From an uncultured Campylobacter sp. (GTDB lineage: Bacteria > Campylobacterota > Campylobacteria > Campylobacterales > Campylobacteraceae), in assembly GCA_938036585.1 (NCBI GenBank), contig CALHQN010000180.1, positions 1 to 9,544 on the forward strand: a stretch of 9,544 nucleotides of DNA, given 5' to 3'. The notes beneath the pieces were generated by a model. It was given only the letters and a program-made list of their open reading frames with translations. It ran no database searches and was not told where the DNA came from. Shown piece by piece: positions 6,959-9,544 of this stretch. Each line of letters begins with the position of its first letter. Within the stretch, counting starts at the first letter, position 1. The position numbers and the translations under genes were made by a program.

Positions 6959-6995
6959 TTTAAAATTTTATCGTCGTAATAGGATAAATTTTAAA
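6959..6995. terminator. AT-rich imperfect hairpin between convergent genes (weak bidirectional terminator candidate)
   Basis: TTTAAAATTTTATC (6959-6972) pairs with GATAAATTTTAAA (6983-6995) over 13 bases with one bulged T and a 10-base loop. It lies between the orphan gene and the minus-strand gene ending at 7007, where a terminator would be expected. The stem has almost no G+C and no T run follows, so it is weak. Confidence 0.25.
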
Positions 6996-7006
6996 ACTCC
7001 GTCCGC

Positions 7007-8041
7007 TTAAATCAGCGTCGGTTTTAGCTTGCGCGCCGAAAAGTCGGGTCTCTCGCCGCGAGCTAGAGCGATGAGCTCATCCGTCGCAATTAGATAAAAG
7101 CCCGCGAGCCCTCTGCCGAAAAGCCTTTGAGCTTCATCGCTTCTGCCGTCTAAAAAATCAAGCGCAAGCTTGGAATTCACGAGCAAAAAATCGCTTCCGC
7201 TATCAAACGCGTCAAATAAAATTTCGCCCCCCAGCCGCAGCGCGCACTCCCGCTCGCGCTCATATATCTGCGCTCCAAGCGGCGCGCCTTCGCAGCCAAA
7301 GTGCACGATCTGCGCGCCCAGCCTGCTGGCTAGATCCTCCGCAGCCTCGTCGTACCACACGGCGATGTTAAAGCCGCTAAAATTGTGCTTCGCGCTAGAA
7401 GCGTCAAATTCCGCCATGCTCTGCGCGCTTAAAATTTTATTGCTCTGCGCTGGCTCGTATTTTAAAATATCGCAAAACGCCCTGTATGCTGCGCGGTCGT
7501 CAAACTCCATCCCCACGGCGTCGCACTTCGTAAAATACGCCATCTGCGGCTCGATGATCTCTAAAACCCTCATGCGCTCGCTCGGGTGCGTCTGCATAAG
7601 GCGGTGCGCGAAGATAAAGGCGCTGTTGCCCAAAAACTCCTGCGAGCATGCGGGGATTTTCGTCGAGTAAAAATAGGGCGCGAGGCTTTTGTAAAACTCG
7701 AAATCAGCAGCGTCCGCGATGCTCTCAAAGGCTTTAAATTTATCCAAAAACGCTCGCAGCTCGCAGCGCAGATCTTTAATCGCCTCTTTTTCGCTAAGAG
7801 GCGCGATGATTAGCTCGCTTCCAAAGTGCGCTATGAGCGTATCTAGCGGCTCTTTTACGCTTACGGTGGTGCCGCTGATTTTTACAAATTCCACCCCCTG
7901 CGCGCTAAAATAGGGATCGTGCGCGCAGATGTCGTCAAGCAGCGCCGCAAGATCGGCAAAGGGCGCGCTTTCATAAACATAGGGCTTGAAGTAGCTTGCG
8001 ACGTCGCAGCGAGGATCGAAGCGAAAGAGCCTGATTAGCAT
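7007..8041 (-). CDS. DUF5644 / HdrB C-terminal-like domain protein, function unknown
   Basis: A 344-residue protein with no signal peptide. Residues 1-80 ([20 protein letters not shown] at 4-23, then [12 protein letters not shown]) have the pattern of the N-terminal ferredoxin-like domain of succinate dehydrogenase/fumarate reductase iron-sulfur subunits, but the cysteine loop that holds the 2Fe-2S cluster is missing. The middle (about 85-200) is helical. The end (about 222-330; [24 protein letters not shown] at 247-250, [18 protein letters not shown] at 271-288) resembles the C-terminal part of heterodisulfide reductase HdrB without an intact CCG motif. I recall this combination as an epsilonproteobacterial family of unknown function. 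The start is supported by AAGGA (8052-8048) six bases away. It is divergent from truD. A non-catalytic scaffold is possible; no function can be assigned. Confidence 0.85.
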   Translation of the reverse strand: MLIRLFRFDPRCDVASYFKPYVYESAPFADLAALLDDICAHDPYFSAQGVEFVKISGTTVSVKEPLDTLIAHFGSELIIAPLSEKEAIKDLRCELRAFLDKFKAFESIADAADFEFYKSLAPYFYSTKIPACSQEFLGNSAFIFAHRLMQTHPSERMRVLEIIEPQMAYFTKCDAVGMEFDDRAAYRAFCDILKYEPAQSNKILSAQSMAEFDASSAKHNFSGFNIAVWYDEAAEDLASRLGAQIVHFGCEGAPLGAQIYERERECALRLGGEILFDAFDSGSDFLLVNSKLALDFLDGRSDEAQRLFGRGLAGFYLIATDELIALARGERPDFSARKLKPTLI

Positions 8042-8147
8042 TTTTCATCCTTTTTTTATGGCGAATGATACTAGAATTTGCCTTAATAATGAGTTTTTTA
8101 GGCTCAATTTTATAAAATTGCGCCTTAGATTAACGCAAAGGCCGGCT
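8042..8147. promoter_or_regulatory. Divergent promoter region of the HdrB-like gene and truD, with a 16-bp palindrome
   Basis: CAATTTTATAAAATTG at 8105-8120 is a perfect 16-base palindrome containing TATAAA, a likely -10 box for truD about 30 bases before its start. On the minus strand TATCAT (8070-8065) is a possible -10 for the HdrB-like gene. AAAGG at 8137-8141 is the truD ribosome binding site. Confidence 0.45.
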
Positions 8148-9260
8148 ATGAAAAATTTATACACCCTAAATCACGCGCCGATAAATGCGCATTTTAGTAA
8201 AAACTCCAGCGATTTCGTCGTGCGCGAAGTGCCGCTTTACGAGCCTAGCAATGAGGGCGAGCACTGCATTTTGCTGCTGCAAAAAAAAGGCATTAGCACG
8301 CACGAGGCGCTGCGGATTTTAAGCGAACATACGGGCACTAAGATGCGCGAGTTCGGCTACGCGGGGCTTAAGGACAAGCAGGGGCTTACGACGCAGCACG
8401 TTAGCATGCCCGCTAAATTTGAACCCGCGCTGGGCGGATTTTCGCACGAAAGTCTTAAAATTTTAAGCGTGCAAAGGCACAAAAACAAGCTTAAAATCGG
8501 GCATCTTAAGGGCAATGACTTTTTCATCCGTCTAAAAAAGGTTCTACCGCCCGACGCCGTCAAGCTCGCAGCCGCGCTAGATACGCTAGGGCGCGAGGGC
8601 TTTGCGAACTACTTCGGCTATCAGCGCTTCGGCAAGTTTGGCGACAACGCGGCGCAGGGCGAGGAGGTGCTGCGCGGACAGAAGCGACTTAAAAACCCCA
8701 AAATGCGCGACTTTCTAATCAGCGCCTATCAGAGCGAGCTCTTTAACCGCTGGCTTAGCAAGCGGGTCGAAATTTCAAAATTTGCGGCGGAATTTAGCCT
8801 TGGGGAGTTTGCTAAAATTTATGGACTAAGCAAGGAGGAGGCGCGCGAGATCGCAGCTCAGCCGCAGTTTTTTAAGCTTTTAAGGGGCGAGATTTTAGGA
8901 CACTTTCCCCGTGGCGCGTTTTTTAGCTGCGACGATCTTGGCGCGGAGTGTGAGCGGTTTGCGAGGCGGGAAATCACGAGCGCAGGCCTAATCGTCGGGC
9001 GAGCGAAGTTGCGAGCTAGCGGGCTTGGCGGCAGATTTGAAGATGAGATTTTCGCGCCTGCTCGCGAGTTTGAGGCGCAGATGAACGGCTCGCGCAGGTT
9101 TGCGTGGAGCTTTATGGAGCGCGTGCAGCACGCCTATGATGCGCAAAATGCGCATTTTAGCTTCAGTTTTTATCTGCCGAAAGGCTCTTATGCGACAGTC
9201 GTTTTGGAAGAAATTTTGCACCGAGATATATTCGAAGGCGCCGCGACGGACGAGGATTGA
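8148..9260 (+). CDS. truD: tRNA pseudouridine(13) synthase TruD
   Basis: TruD converts uridine 13 of certain tRNAs (tRNA-Glu in E. coli) to pseudouridine. The 370 residues match the family length. The catalytic aspartate is Asp76 in [14 protein letters not shown] (70-83), equivalent to E. coli Asp80. Other landmarks are [17 protein letters not shown] (42-58), NYFGYQRFG, the helix [20 protein letters not shown], and the closing strand [16 protein letters not shown]. An upstream in-frame ATG at 8058 would add 30 residues, but those are unlike the family and cover the promoter; the ATG at 8148 has AAAGG six bases upstream and begins where TruD proteins begin. The codons are GC-rich, unlike the orphan gene nearby. 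Confidence 0.96.
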   Translation: MKNLYTLNHAPINAHFSKNSSDFVVREVPLYEPSNEGEHCILLLQKKGISTHEALRILSEHTGTKMREFGYAGLKDKQGLTTQHVSMPAKFEPALGGFSHESLKILSVQRHKNKLKIGHLKGNDFFIRLKKVLPPDAVKLAAALDTLGREGFANYFGYQRFGKFGDNAAQGEEVLRGQKRLKNPKMRDFLISAYQSELFNRWLSKRVEISKFAAEFSLGEFAKIYGLSKEEAREIAAQPQFFKLLRGEILGHFPRGAFFSCDDLGAECERFARREITSAGLIVGRAKLRASGLGGRFEDEIFAPAREFEAQMNGSRRFAWSFMERVQHAYDAQNAHFSFSFYLPKGSYATVVLEEILHRDIFEGAATDED

Positions 9261-9544
9261 GCCGCATTGCGCCGCGGAGTAGGGCTCGCCCCCCATGTCA
9301 CGCCGCGTCAAACGGTGCCGCAAAGTGGGGTTCACGCCGCACTTGCGCTACGTCGCCGCGCCCCACGTCAAATCGCGTTGCGCCGCGCGGAATTTTGCGA
9401 AATATTAAAATCGACTGCGTGGATTTAAATTTGCGCGGCGATGAAATTTTATGAAATTTCGTGAAATTTCATCGCAGCAGGCGCGATGTTTTGTCTAAGC
9501 TATAGAATTTCAAAATTTAAAATTTATGCTACTTGGTCGCAGAT
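9261..9544. other. Gene-free end of window with GC-rich degenerate repeats
   Basis: No gene is visible on either strand. Bases 9261-9400 are GC-rich with repeated short words: CCCCATGTCA at 9291-9300 and CCCCACGTCA at 9361-9370, exactly 70 bases apart, and TCACGCCGC at 9298-9306 and 9332-9340. The rest is AT-rich. No rho-independent terminator for truD is evident. A minus-strand frame entering from the right could end at 9524, but only six codons are visible. Confidence 0.5.
9438..9475. repeat. Three 10-bp tandem units inside a 12-bp perfect inverted repeat
   Basis: ATGAAATTTT, ATGAAATTTC and GTGAAATTTC lie end to end at 9441-9470. GCGATGAAATTT (9438-9449) and AAATTTCATCGC (9464-9475) are perfect inverted copies with a 14-base loop; a 9-base stem with a 4-base loop (9451-9459 with 9464-9472) can form instead. 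No T run follows. Confidence 0.6.

Noticed and set aside
7170..7670. 166-codon plus-strand frame
   Set aside because: It is the antisense of the HdrB-like gene, serine-rich as such shadows are, without a ribosome binding site.
8058..8147. Upstream ATG giving a longer TruD
   Set aside because: The extra 30 residues are unlike TruD and would be translated from the promoter region; the ATG at 8148 has a proper ribosome binding site.
8988..9335. 115-codon minus-strand frame over the end of truD
   Set aside because: Mostly the antisense of truD, arginine-rich, with no recognisable motif.
9524..9544. End of a minus-strand gene entering from the right edge (TAA at 9526-9524)
   Set aside because: Only six codons are visible, and other minus-strand frames also end nearby.

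Overview
The window looks like the chromosome of a Campylobacter or a close epsilonproteobacterial relative. The evidence is the very frequent AAATTT/AAAATTTT words in and between genes, the AAGGA-type ribosome binding sites often followed by TTG starts, and the gene order clpB / ctpA-purC-purS-purQ-(periplasmic SH3 protein)-plsC, which I recall as the Campylobacter order. Codons are richer in G+C than in C. jejuni, so a higher-GC species such as C. gracilis, C. showae or C. rectus is more likely. The species is an inference.

Layout. Bases 1-769 (minus strand) hold the first 256 codons of the disaggregase ClpB, cut off by the window edge. Bases 770-958 are a divergent promoter region; on the clpB side it has a consensus-perfect sigma-70 promoter overlapped by an HspR-type (HAIR-like) inverted repeat. 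From 959 to 5869 six plus-strand genes form one tight operon with gaps of 10 and 3 bases and then overlaps of 4, 7 and 14 bases: ctpA (C-terminal processing protease), purC, purS and purQ (de novo purine synthesis), a secreted/membrane-anchored protein with an SH3-like end, and plsC (phospholipid acyltransferase). The operon therefore mixes purine synthesis with envelope functions.

Bases 5870-7006 form an accessory pocket: about 490 bases of apparently non-coding DNA with AT palindromes and one clean hairpin, then an AT-rich orphan gene (6357-6833) that resembles immunity proteins of contact-dependent or Rhs toxins, and a possible 40-residue hydrophobic antisense peptide (6822-6944). From 7007 to 8041 on the minus strand lies a protein resembling an SdhB-type ferredoxin domain joined to an HdrB C-terminal-like domain, apparently without the metal-binding cysteines. 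It is transcribed divergently from truD (8148-9260), the tRNA-Glu/U13 pseudouridine synthase. Bases 9261-9544 hold no convincing gene, only GC-rich degenerate repeats and a short tandem/inverted repeat.

The core genes are ordinary housekeeping genes. The most interesting parts are the clpB operator, the orphan immunity-like gene with its surroundings, and the cysteine-poor SdhB/HdrB-like protein. I saw no rRNA, tRNA, CRISPR array or transposase.
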